A stretch of DNA of 64,000 nucleotides from assembly GCA_018398585.1 (NCBI GenBank), contig JAGTTD010000015.1, positions 8,251,001-8,315,000 on the forward strand. Reading direction: 5' to 3'. The notes under the pieces were generated by a model. The model ran no database searches. It saw only the letters and a program-made list of their open reading frames with translations, and was not told the origin of the DNA. Positions 11,739-21,732 of the stretch are shown piece after piece; the first letter of the stretch is position 1; each line of letters starts with the position of its first letter. Made by a program: the position numbers and the translations under genes. Source of the stretch: Simmondsia chinensis (Eukaryota; Streptophyta; Magnoliopsida; Caryophyllales; Simmondsiaceae).

Positions 11739-12060
11739 GTACCCGCTACCCATCTCACTTGTACCCATACCTACCTCAAATAGGGTGGGTACTGCAGGTA
11801 AGGAAAAGGAAAAGAAACATACCCAGTGCCTCAAGACCTCCCGCCTACGCAGGGTCTGGGGGGGCGGATGTACGCAGTCTTCCCCCTTCAGGGTGTTAAC
11901 CTGAAGAGAGGCTGTTTCCCAGTGCTCCCAACCTGAGGGTGAGAACTTCCCAAGAGGTCACCCATCCTGGTACTACTCTCGCCCAAGCACGCTTAACTTC
12001 TCAAGGTGGGTACCGCAGGTAACGGGTTTTAACTGTCCCATTGCCTCTCTAAGCCCACAA
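11739..12060. mobile_element. GGGTA-rich MITE-like sequence, right part, interrupted by a 5S-SINE
   Basis: TACCC/GGGTA-rich DNA resumes right after copia B and is itself split by the SINE at 11802-12004. The two edges carry GGTGGGTAC-GCAGGTAA. It probably forms one element with 5746-6170. Confidence 0.35.
11802..12004 (-). mobile_element. 5S rRNA-derived SINE, 5'-truncated copy
   Basis: Read on the minus strand, the element starts inside a 5S rRNA-like sequence (GAAGTTAAGCGTGC, through the GGATGGGTGACC box, about 12002 to 11939). It then passes into the 3' tail shared with the RTE LINEs of this window, including the hairpin CTCTCTTCAGG..CCTGAAGGGG, CTGCGTACATCCGCCC, and GTCTTGAGGCACTGGG, and ends in a T-rich stretch. 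It is flanked by an 18-bp target duplication with one mismatch (11784-11801 and 12005-12022, GGTGGGTACYGCAGGTAA). About the first 45 nt of the 5S head are missing, as expected from 5' truncation during target-primed reverse transcription. Confidence 0.8.
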
Positions 12061-12590
12061 CTTTGATCTTGTACATGGCGCCCATACTCTCTCACCGAGA
12101 CACTCATCAACACTACCGTGCCCACATTTTCATAACTAGGTGGGTTAGATATGAGTAGGTGGGAGTGTGGATAGGGTAGCTTTTAGCCTCTCTCTCTCTC
12201 TTTTCTTGACATAATTAGTTGTTGATAATAAAATTCTAATTAGGGGGAAGGTCAACTTCTCACTTCATCTCGAATTTCTTTTAAGCATAATTAACTATTC
12301 CACATGTGCACTATAGTGCTAGATTCTGTCATACGCAATTATTGAGTAGAAAAAAGAACAAGAATGAGCTGTAATAGTTATTTTCATAAAAAAAAGTACA
12401 TATTTTTTAGGTTTTTGCTGAAAACCACATGAATTTTATGTGCAGTTTCAAAAAAATTACCTACATTTTCTAATTTTTCAAAAGTCACCTAAACTTTTCA
12501 AAAATTTTAATGTCACACCTTAATGTTAATGTCGTTAACATCCATTAGCTTTTACTTAAGTGACTTTTGAATCAATTCCCATTTCCATTC
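12061..12590. other. AT-rich spacer
   Basis: No gene or recognisable mobile element is seen in this half kilobase. It is AT-rich, with a CTCTCTCTCTCTC run near 12188. Confidence 0.5.
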
Positions 12591-12591
12591 G

Positions 12592-12740
12592 TTCCATGGG
12601 GATATAGTCTAGTGGTGAAGGACACCAAGGGCAAACTACGCCACTTGAATTCAATCTCCACTAAAGACGTTGTGGCTTCCCTTAATAAGAATTTAGAGGA
12701 AACTTCCCCTATGATATTACCAATATTAAAAAAAGGGGTA
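12592..12740 (+). mobile_element. Possible tRNA-derived SINE
   Basis: GGGGATATAGTCTAGTGGTGAAGG resembles a tRNA A-box region, and CTTGAATTCAATCTCC, about 45 nt later, resembles a degenerate B box. A G/T/C-rich body of about 80 nt follows and ends before a short A-rich stretch. The layout fits a tRNA-derived SINE, but I found no target duplication and cannot name a family. Confidence 0.35.
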
Positions 12741-13129
12741 CATTATATATTAGTATCTTAAGATCTAGCGTATATATTTTTTAATTTATAAATTATGTGA
12801 AATAATTTTTAATTCGAAAAATTACATCTATTTAAAAATATTTCAAATAACGATTCATAAAGGTGCAACATAAGCCCTACTTTTATTCTTTTACAGTATT
12901 ATATGGACTAATTATTAAATATATATAATTTTTTTAAATTAAAAAATTATTTTATAAAATTTATAAATTAAAAAGTAAATATACTAAATCACATCGTACT
13001 AATATGCCGTTTAACTCAAAAAAAATTCCCATCACTTTTTCCCAGTACGAAAGGTCCTGCAGCGGAAACTTTGCCCGAAAGCGCCCTAACTCCGTCGTCT
13101 CCTCCCTCTCAATCCACCAGCCCACAGCC
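12741..13129 (+). promoter_or_regulatory. Upstream region of CLPP2
   Basis: About 390 bp of AT-rich DNA that turns GC-richer from 13020 towards the first ATG at 13130. It presumably contains the CLPP2 promoter and 5' untranslated region. No unambiguous TATA box or transcription start was identified. Confidence 0.4.
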
Positions 13130-13441
13130 ATGCTGAGCCTCACACGCTTGTCCGCCATAGCCAAGACCTCGAAACTCCTCTTCGCAACCCTACATTGTCC
13201 AATTTAGGGTTTTCGAGGCAGTACAGCTTGATTCCAATGGTGATCGAGCACTCTTCCCGTGGTGAACGAGCCTACGACATCTTCTCCCGGCTCCTCAAGG
13301 AACGCATCATTTGCATAAACGGCCCCATCGCAGACGACACCGCTCATGTCGTTGTGGCTCAGCTTCTCTTTCTTGAGTCTGAGAACCCTTCTAAGCCTAT
13401 CCATATGTACCTCAACTCCCCTGGCGGCGCCGTCACTGCTG
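13130..13441 (+). CDS. CLPP2: CLPP2 exon 1: mitochondrial ClpP protease, N-terminal part (frame break in presequence)
   Basis: ClpP is the serine peptidase that forms the tetradecameric proteolytic core of the ClpXP complex; the CLPP2 type acts in plant mitochondria. From 13207 the frame reads [31 protein letters not shown] and so on, down to [17 protein letters not shown], nearly identical in pattern to plant CLPP2. Exon 1 ends at 13441, one base into a glycine codon, before GTACTTTC. An arginine/leucine/alanine-rich start typical of a mitochondrial presequence ([18 protein letters not shown]) begins at the only good ATG, 13130. It is in a different frame from the mature protein and hits TAG after 25 codons. 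The shift needed lies at about 13170-13195. The first in-frame ATG of the mature frame is 13237, which would lack the presequence. This could be an assembly error, a real lesion, or an unrecognised processing event. Confidence 0.9.
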
Positions 13442-13467
13442 GTACTTTCTGTTTCTTTCCCTCACTG

Positions 13468-14458
13468 TTATGACCCAACCAACTGCTGGGCCAAACTTGG
13501 CACTGATACCAATTATTATGACCTAATGTAGTCATTAGGTAAAAACTTCATATATCAATTATGAAAAAAAGAAATTGAGGAATAAAAGGGAGAATTAGTA
13601 TTAGGGAAGAAGGGAGCAGGTAGAAGAAGGGAAATTTGAGAGAGGAATTGGAGGAATTGAGAGGGAGAGAGAGTTAGAATTGAATAATAAAGTGGAAATT
13701 TCATTAATCAAGTAAAGAATTAATTACAATGAAGGATTAATCCCTTTTTTCTAGAGTTTACAAGGAAAAATACTGAAAAAGAAGGGAAAAAAAATATGAA
13801 AAACATAAAAAATTTGGTAAAAAAGGCTTGACCCACCTACCAGCGGCCTATCAGATCAATTGGATAGCTTTCCGATCAATTGAACACCAACACCGACTCT
13901 GGTAGGTTGATCCAATTGATCGGATGTACATCTGACAGATCGCATACTGACATATTCATGACAGACTCGTACCCGAACTAGGTATTTACGTCTATAGTAT
14001 TAGAATAGTCTAATAAGTCGTATAGTAAGCCCCGCCTAGGGAAAGTGGTTATCCTATAAATAGGAGTAGTAGTTGTATACAAATTAATTAATGAATGAAA
14101 TGTCATCCTTTACCTTTTCTCTCTTATCTCTTTACTTTTAATATTTTACTGCTTTATTCTTGTTTTAATCTACTTTTAATTCTAGATAGTACTTACTATA
14201 GACCCAAATAACTAATTTGGGTACGTACTGCCCTCTATGTGTTAATTTTACCGGCTTGAAGAGTTAGCATACAGGAGATCCACGTATAAGCCCACATGGT
14301 GGAGTTCCGTACTAAAACCAATTGGCATTACGTGCAATTGTGCACTAGGTTTATATATTGATATTTTTTCTCTCACGACTCCATTGTGGAATTCTTACTA
14401 GACTCACTTGTGGAGTCCTAACACTGAATTTTCGTAGTTTGGAATTTTAGTATTGGCA
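13468..14458. repeat. LTR-like fragments in the CLPP2 intron
   Basis: GGCACTGATACCA at 13499-13511 is, on the minus strand, TGGTATCAGTGCC, close to the tRNA-Met primer site of LTR elements. The 500 bp to its right have the purine-rich look of an LTR. A CCTATAAATAGG promoter-like box on the plus strand lies at 14053-14064, with a leader-like region behind it. These may be one or two solo or broken LTRs. Boundaries and families are unresolved, and no protein-coding remnant is present. Confidence 0.3.
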
Positions 14459-14692
14459 TGTTTGATCAGGGCCGGGCATTACTCTAAGCAACCCAAACAA
14501 TTGCACGTGGCCCCAAATTTTAGAGGTTGTATTTTTAAAGTCTCAATTGTTAATATTAATAGGTTTTATGATTAAAATTTTTATAAGTTTTTGTATTATA
14601 TTATGATGTTAAGAGAAATTTTATGTATAAAGGGCATCCTTTGAAACATTCGTTTAGGGCTCGTAAATGTCAGGACTGGCCTTGTGTTTGAT
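14459..14692. mobile_element. hAT-type MITE, 218 bp, with 8-bp target duplication
   Basis: The segment 14467-14684 begins CAGGGCCGG and ends with the inverse CTGGCCTTG. It is flanked by a perfect 8-bp duplication TGTTTGAT (14459-14466 and 14685-14692). CAGGG termini with 8-bp duplications define hAT elements. It has no coding capacity. Confidence 0.75.
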
Positions 14693-15000
14693 TGGATTGA
14701 AGATGTTTTTGTTTTGTTCTAGTACATATTTCTTCTCTAAAGATATTTGACTAAAAAATACTTTTTAGGTTAGCTGGGATGGGGATTTGAATCTCTTTAT
14801 CTAGCTTAAGAAATTAATTCCATTATATAAATTTGTGTACAATTTGTATTTGATCCATTTAAAATTGAAATGTAAGACGAAGAAAGTTATCCTTTTAAAG
14901 AAATGCCATCTTGTCTTATTCACAAGAGGTCTATTTTTGAGCAATCTCCTACTCACGTTATTGTTGCTAAAAAGTCACATAGGGAAATAATAAAAATGGG
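14693..15000. other. Unassigned CLPP2 intron sequence
   Basis: About 300 bp of AT-rich intronic sequence in which I see no gene or mobile element. Confidence 0.45.
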
Positions 15001-15016
15001 GTGAAGTATGTCATCT

Positions 15017-15132
15017 TGGAAACAACCTTCCTTAAGGGTAGTACCTTATAGGGGTAAGATTGTGTACATCCTCCCCTCTCAGACTCTGCTATGGTGGGAG
15101 CTTCTTACACACTGGGATGTTGCTTTGTTGTG
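15017..15132 (+). mobile_element. RTE/SINE 3'-tail copy
   Basis: A 116-bp degraded copy of the shared tail: AAGGGTAGTACCTTATAGGGG, then GTGTACATCCTCCCCTCTCAGA, CTGCTATGGTGGGAGCTT, CACTGGGATGTTGCTTTGTTG. It is flanked by a 16-bp duplication with one mismatch (GTGRAGTATGTCATCT at 15001-15016 and 15133-15148), so it is an independent insertion. The head is missing, so LINE and SINE origins cannot be told apart. Confidence 0.7.
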
Positions 15133-15192
15133 GTGGAGTATGTCATCTCATCTCCTAGCAGATTTGAGAATTTGTCCATAATTTTCATTTGG

Positions 15193-16325
15193 GTTCAATT
15201 CGGATTTATGCCTGGTAGATTGACAATAGAAGCCATCTATCTCTTAAGGCGGACTATAAAGTACTACAGAGATAGACAAAAGGATCTGCATATGGTCTTC
15301 ATTGATTTGGAGAAGGCATATGATAGAGTGCCAAGAGAGGTTTTATGGAGGGTTTTGGAGAAGAAAGGCATTCCCCGGTACTATATTCGAGCCATTAAAG
15401 ACATGTATGAGGACAAACTAACCAATGTGTATACAGTGGAAGGGGAGATAGACGCTTTCCCCATAACAGTTGGGGTACACCAAGGATTGGCCTTGAGCCC
15501 CTTTTTGTTCATTCTGGTTATGGACGAGCTCATTAGGCACATCCAAGGGGGTGTGCCTTGGTGCATGCTTTTTGCGAATGATATAGTTTGGTGGGGAGAG
15601 TCTAAAGAAGAGGTGAATGAGAAGCTGGAACTTTGAGGTTTACGATTCATTAGATCCAAGACTGAGTAGATGGTACTCAAGTTTTGCATCTCCACCAAGT
15701 TAAGTGTAGAAGATGTCAAGATTGGATCCGAGTGCATACCAAAAAAAGACTATTTTAAATATTTGGGTTCTATGGTGCAACAGGACGGTGAAGTTGATGA
15801 GGATCTTAGGAACCGGATTAAAGTAGGCTGGCGTAAATGGAGATTGGTGTCTGCGGTACTATGCGATAGAAAGTTCCCGCTAAAGTTATAGGGGAAATAT
15901 TACAAGACGGTAGTGATACCGGCTATGTCATACAATGCGGAGTGTTGGCCAGTCAAACAACATCATACGCAGAAGTTGAAGGTGGCGAAGATGAGGATGC
16001 TGTGGCAGATGTGTGGCCACACAAGGAAGATAAGATTAGAAATGACGTTATAAGAAGCAAATTGGGCATGGCCCCAATCGAGGATAAGTTGAGGGAGCAA
16101 CGTTTGAGGTGGTTTCGGCATGTGAGGAGGAGATCGACCATTGCTCCTGTTAGGAGATGTGAACAACTCCATACTACATACGGGAGGAGAGGAAGAGGCA
16201 TGCTAAAGAAGAGTTGGATGGAAATGATTCAACATGACCTTGCCCACCTCAACCTAAATGAGGAGATGGCCTTAGATAGAGTGGAGTGGAGGGCTAGCAT
16301 AGTTGTAGCCGATATAGCGGTTTAG
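15193..16325 (+). pseudogene. RTE reverse transcriptase and C-terminal domain, broken
   Basis: Reverse transcriptase motifs in order: FMPGR-TIEAIYLLRR, HMVFIDLEKAYDRVPREVLW, then VGVHQGLALSPFLFILVMDEL, then the active-site block CMLFANDIV. The normal FADD is FAND here, so the catalytic pair is damaged. The frame stops at 15636, resumes to 15891, and resumes in another frame from 15942. The last part has the RTE C-terminal signature IRSKLGMAPIEDKLREQRLRW-RHVRRR and DRVEWRASI. The product cannot be functional. Confidence 0.85.
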
Positions 16326-16640
16326 GAGAGAGGAGCGCAACTAAGATAGTTCTAGCGCCCATAGGCTTCTATGTATGCCTAATTGATTATATTTGTTGTT
16401 GTACGTTGGTTGCTTGTTGTTCTGTCGCTATGTTGCTTTATTGCTATCGCTGCTTCATGCTTTATGCTTAATGCTTTCTATGTGCGGTTGTTTTTATGTT
16501 TCCCAAGTTGGGGGTCCTTGGATACAGCCTCCTTTTAGGGTAGCACCCTAACCACCCACACCCCCCCCCCCGCGGGTGGCGGCCGACCCTGTATATGCAG
16601 GAGCTCTTGAGGCACTGGGTTTGTTGTTGCTGTTGTTTTG
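15193..16640 (+). mobile_element. RTE-clade LINE, 5'-truncated
   Basis: A 1.45-kb fragment of a plant RTE non-LTR retrotransposon. It begins abruptly in the reverse transcriptase (QFGFMPGR), lacks the endonuclease domain and ends with a roughly 300-bp 3' untranslated region and TTG repeats (GGTTTGTTGTTGCTGTTGTT). The 3' region includes the AAGTTGGGGGTCCTTGG and GAGCTCTTGAGGCACTGGG blocks shared with the SINE copies here. A C tract near 16558-16571 interrupts the tail. No clear target duplication was found. Confidence 0.85.
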
Positions 16641-18662
16641 CTAATTTGCCTGGAATTTGGTTTTCTTGATGTGGGTCTGGTATGTTTCAAAGGAAGCAAT
16701 TATTCCAAGAGCTTAAATTGTGTGGTGAAGGACATGAATGATTTTGTACATTTTTAGCAGTTGAAAAATTTACAACTTGTTGGAAGAGTTTGCCTAGTTT
16801 GGATGTTGCATCCCAACTAGGGAAGCAAGGAATTGAAGGAAGAATTGCTTCCGTGTTCTAGCAACGGGTGCAACTGTGAAGATTTGATGAATTGACAAGG
16901 AACTTGGTGGTTAGAGGAAAACCGAGTTGAATTGAAACGGGGAAGGATATTGATTTCATTTCATTCATGCTCTAGAACTTACATTCTTTCAACTGTTTAT
17001 AACCAATTGACGTTATGTTGCACTTGCATCATATGACTAAAATATCTATTAGTTAACTAGGTTAAACTTTCTTAACTATTTGCAGTTAACTCGTAATAAC
17101 AAAGCTAATTCATCAACTACTACATCTCCTGTATTCTTGCATGCCTTTTAACATGAATGCCTATTAGGCTTGAAGAATGGACAATGTGCATGTCCGCTTC
17201 ATCCTCTTTGGTGAAATATATTGTTACTAAGAGTAGAGGCTTTTGTGATTCAAACTCAAAACCTCTTGCGCTTAGGGGCTCTGACTTGTTGAAAAGGAAT
17301 CAACTATTCCAAAAGCTTAAGTTTTAGGTGAAGGCTTAGGAACAAATATATACTCTAACATAAGCTTACATGATTTGTTTGTTGGAGTGGATTTAGTGAG
17401 TTTGTAATTCCTTGTGTTGTGCGGGGAAAATGTTCTTCTTGTCTTTAAGGAATGAATGAAAAGTTGTTTTGACATCCTAAAGGTTTTCTAGGGAAGCTTA
17501 AAATTAGAAGATTTTTGGGTACAATGATTCTGTAAATGGAAATAATTATCTTTGGTAACTCCAAAATGGAAAACAAATTATTAGTTTGAGATGAATGGAG
17601 CATTGACAAAGTGAACAAAGTAGCAACATGAATGTTATAATCAAGAATTCTATCCCTTATATCATGATACATATTTAAGTGTGCACGTTGATACTTCTAA
17701 GCTTGAGACCCTAAGACTAGGCATCCAAAGTTCAAAGTCTCTCACCCTCAACCCCTTTTTTTCTATACAAAAAAATAATCGATCCAGGGGGCAGTTTTTA
17801 TTCCATTGACCATGCTCTAAGTCAGTGACTGACATCCTTATGAATACTCTTTGATCAATCAAACTCTTTAACAGGTGGTAACTGTCTAACACTGTTTATG
17901 ACTGATCTTCAAATCCATATCTTTTTGAATAACCTAACGAAGATACATAAGACGGTTGCTCTCTTGCATAGCCAGTGCCCAGATTTAGTCCTGTTATAAC
18001 ACGGTATTTTAGGTATGGATCGGTTGTGGAATAAGTTGTGTTCTCGTACATGTTTGAGAATAGTTTTTTCTGGAAGCAAGAAGCTGACATTTGTTCTCTT
18101 GGAAGCATTAATGAGAGCTCCTGATCCACATTTTCTATCAGAAAGAAGTTGGTACTCGTTCGACAAACCATACTCTGAACTAAGATTTTAGGTCATAGTA
18201 ACCTTGTCTTTGTGTAAAAGGCTGTCTTTTTTCAGAATTAAGAGTGGAAATTTAGACATTATTAAGGACAAAGAGTCTTTAAAAAGGAAGAAAGAAAAAT
18301 TAAATAAGCTGAAAGCTAAAAACATAAATCTTTCTGGTTGCTATGCTGAACAACTAGGGCCATGTTAGTGAAGCATTTGAAGCTTTTTTTTTCCCAGAAG
18401 AAAGGCCGGAGAAACCACCTTAAAAATTTTTAATTTCTTATATCTTTTTGGTTATGGATCAGACTATTGCCTCTTCTTGCCTTCCCGCCATTATGTCTAA
18501 TTTGAACCTCCTTTTGCCTCTAAAATCTACTCGAAATTTACCCGCTAGTTTTGTCCTATGTCCTAATTTTGTAAACTTCATGTCTACTAAAATTCATGTG
18601 ATATGGGTCAATTTAAATGAGTTATATTATAAGGGGTTCGCTTAAGTGGTAACGCCTTTGGA
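16641..18662. other. Unassigned CLPP2 intron sequence
   Basis: Two kilobases without a recognisable gene. Near 17267-17310, GGGGCTCTGAC-TTGTTGAAAAGGAATCAAC resembles the edge of an LTR element (primer site plus LTR start) in minus orientation, but the element is not traceable. Open frames at 17662-18171 on the minus strand show no known domain. Confidence 0.4.
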
Positions 18663-21600
18663 GTTGATGCTAGTGGGGGCCGGGCTGGGCTAGGTTCGGG
18701 CCCAGGCCAGGCCAGCCGAGCCCGGGCCTGGCTCGGCTCCCCTCCTCCCCGCCTTTTAATTATATATATATATATATTATATATATTATGTATTACATCA
18801 GATAATATAACATACAATACAATTATAACAGCGCCTTCTAAAATTATAAATATGTACATTCTTTTTGACCAAAAAATAATTGTAATTTATTAATGAATAA
18901 TATAACATACAAGTGCAATACAATACAACACAATCATAATTATAATATATATTTAATAAAATAAAATGTATAATAAATTGTTAACAAATACAACTATACT
19001 AACATGATAAAAAAAAAAGAAAGTGATCCCACTATTTAAAATTACAAATATATCTATAAAAGGAAATATATTATAAAAAAATAGAATTACAATAATATAA
19101 ATAAGTTAACTTAGTCTAAACTGGCAGCGGTTGGTGCGGGACTTCTTGTATCGGTGGTACGATCGTCTGCTTCGTCGCTCGATAAACCCAACTTTAGTCG
19201 GTCTTGCTCTCTATTTGCTGGATGCAACCAGTCCTTCAAGCACATCGACATTTCCAAGCTGGACGGTGCTAGCTTCGCTCTTTCGGATCCAATCAACCTG
19301 CCACCTGTTCTAAAAGCACACTCCGATGCTACTGAAGACACCGGACACGTTAGTACTTCACGTGTCATGGTGGAAAGCATGGGATATTGGGTTTGATTGC
19401 GACACCACCATTGCAAAATATCAAAATGCGAAGTTGCCTGCGTGGGGTAGAACTCAAGCACAGGCGAACGCAAGTAAAAATCGAGTTCGTCATATGACGT
19501 GGGATTTTGTTTGGGCTTCAATCGGTCCAACATATCTCACGCATATGGTTTTCCTTTACCAGAGGATGTAAAGGATGCTGTAGAAGAAGCATATGGATTA
19601 TCAGATGATAATCTTCGAGAATACAAGGAAAAAAATTCACGTAAATCTGTATCAACTTGTGAAATAAAAGATGCTACATTAATAGTTGGATTTAGTTTGT
19701 CGTAAAAATATTGTGCAAATAATTGTAAAGCCGTAAGTTCACAACGGGGATAAAAAATTGTGGCAACACAATATGTTAGTGCTGATTCAGAATAATATTT
19801 ATAAAATTTTTGCTTCATAGCGGCAATAGAGTTCGTTAACAAGGGATTGGATTCATTCTCTGCCATCCAAGCAACAATATCTAAACTTAGATATTGCTTG
19901 TGGAATGGTAGGGTAATAACACCCAGGAAAAAAAGTCGTAGCATCTTTAAACATTACAAAAAAATTTGTAAATTTCATTAACTGCATCCCAATCTACGTT
20001 AAGCAAATTAAAATTTCTTAGATTTGAACGACTATCTTGCACAAATTTAATTAAAATATCTTTATACGGTAATATTTTTTCTAACATTTCTACCGTGGAT
20101 GACCTCCTAGTTTGTGTATCTAATTTAAATTGTGTACAATGAATACTGTGCGTCTTACAAAGAGCTTTAAATTTTCTTTTCGTACCTCCGGATGATTTAA
20201 TTGCTATGGTTACTTCTCTTAAAGACTCAAGAGAAGCATCTATAAGCTCCAAACCATCCATTACTATTAAATGCAAAATATGACGTATGCAGCGTAAATG
20301 GAAACATTTCCCATCTAACATGGGTCTAATATGCCTAATTAATTGTCTTACAGAAGCGTCATTGTTCGAAGAATTATCAAAATTAATGCTAAAAATTTTG
20401 TTATGTATCCCCCATTGCTGGCATGCCTCCATAATAGCACCTGTGATTGTCTGACCAGTGTGGGTATATTCAAATTCTGTAAAAGCAATTATTCGTTTTT
20501 GCATGACAAAGGAAGAATCGATCCAATGTGCTGTTATGCACAAGAAAGGAACATCGGGTTTCGACTTCCGCGTGTCGGACGTCTACGAGAACATGCTCGT
20601 GTTTGTCCTTAAAATATCTTGTAATTCATTTCTCATCCTATTAAATTCTTTAAATGCGTCCCGCTTGAAATTGTTTCGAGGAATCCTTACAGCAGTGGGG
20701 TTTAATGCGTTTTGACAATACCGGACAAATCTAGGGTCTTCGCCGGTGTTAAATGGCTTCTTAGCCCCAATGACGAATCTTACTAATTCGCGTCTATTAT
20801 TTTCCTGTGAAAACCTAAAGCTAGCAAGCACACCAGTCACTTGCTGTACTAGAGTTTGTTGGGTTTTATCAGCGTATAATTCAGTGTGGCTTTGTTAGAT
20901 GTCTTTTTAACGTGCCTGTCCCACCACCATGTAAATGACTAAAAATTTTTGGGGGATCACATAATTTACAATATGCTTTATTATTTTCGCGATCTAGTGT
21001 GAAGTGGTTCCATACGTTGATAGTACTACGCCTACGAGGAGTGGTGGTGCGGGTTTTAGTTTTGTCGGTGGTGGGTATGGGTTCGTTTTGAGAACATCCC
21101 GCACCACCCTATTCAGGATAATCCTGCTCGTAGTGATGCTCTTGTTCCCAACTTAAGGTGTCCGTGTAAGGAGGTGACGGACCGGGTTGTAAATATTCCC
21201 ATTTTTGGGTATTAAGCTCAGCTACTCTAGGAGCCTTAGGCGGTCGATAAGAGCTATAACTAGATTGACCAGCTCCAGATGAAGATGAATTATGAGCCAT
21301 TTTTTCATTAATTTATAATTATGAAATGTAAGTAAAATGCAAAGTTAGGTAAATAAAAATGACAAACAAATAAAATTTTGATACTAAATTTACCGAAGCG
21401 AAAACTAAAAGTTGAACTTCTACAAGATTCTACAAGCAGAACACAGTTGCCACTTCGAACTTGAGAAATTTAGAGCAAGTTGTAAGTAAAGTAAATAGAG
21501 AAGAGAGAATTGGAGAGATTGTTATGTGGTGAAAACAGAAATGAGGTTAGTATTTATAGAAAAAAAATTAGAATTATTTTATTTATTTATTTATTTTTAA

Positions 21601-21732
21601 TAATGGCAGGGCAACGACTCTGCCTTTTGGGGGGCAGAAGCATCCCAATGGGCCCTGGGCCTCCCCCATACTGAGAGCGAGCCGGGATGGGCTTTGGGCC
21701 GGCCCGGCCCACTGGCCACCACTAGTTGATGC
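18663..21732 (-). mobile_element. hAT transposon with 8-bp target duplication
   Basis: A 3,054-bp element (18671-21724) with terminal inverted repeats TAGTGGGGGCC (left) and TAGTGGTGGCC (right, opposite strand), both embedded in GC-rich subterminal regions of GGGCC words. A perfect 8-bp duplication GTTGATGC lies at 18663-18670 and 21725-21732. The minus strand encodes a decayed transposase. The intact ends and duplication show a genuine insertion into the CLPP2 intron. Confidence 0.88.
19111..21300 (-). pseudogene. hAT transposase, broken by frameshifts
   Basis: Starting at 21300 (MAHNSSSSGAG), the frames give a serine-rich N terminus, a BED zinc finger (NVWNHF..AYCKLC..GTGTLKRHL, about 20890-21040), then the core: TAHWIDSSFVMQKRIIAF, INFDNSSNNDASV, LRCIRHILHLIVMDGLELID. 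The C-terminal hATC dimerisation domain follows (FDILQWWCRNQTQYPMLS, REVLTCPVSSVASECAF, CLKDWLHPANRE). The order and total size fit Ac/DAYSLEEPER-type transposases. At least four frame changes or stops (near 20840, 20545, 19945, 19535) inactivate it. Confidence 0.88.

Noticed and set aside
11939..12002. A second 5S rRNA gene fragment
   Set aside because: It is truncated at the same kind of junction to the RTE tail and has its own target duplication.
17662..18171. Minus-strand frames in the CLPP2 intron as a hidden gene
   Set aside because: They are short, overlapping in two frames, and have no recognisable motif or splice context.
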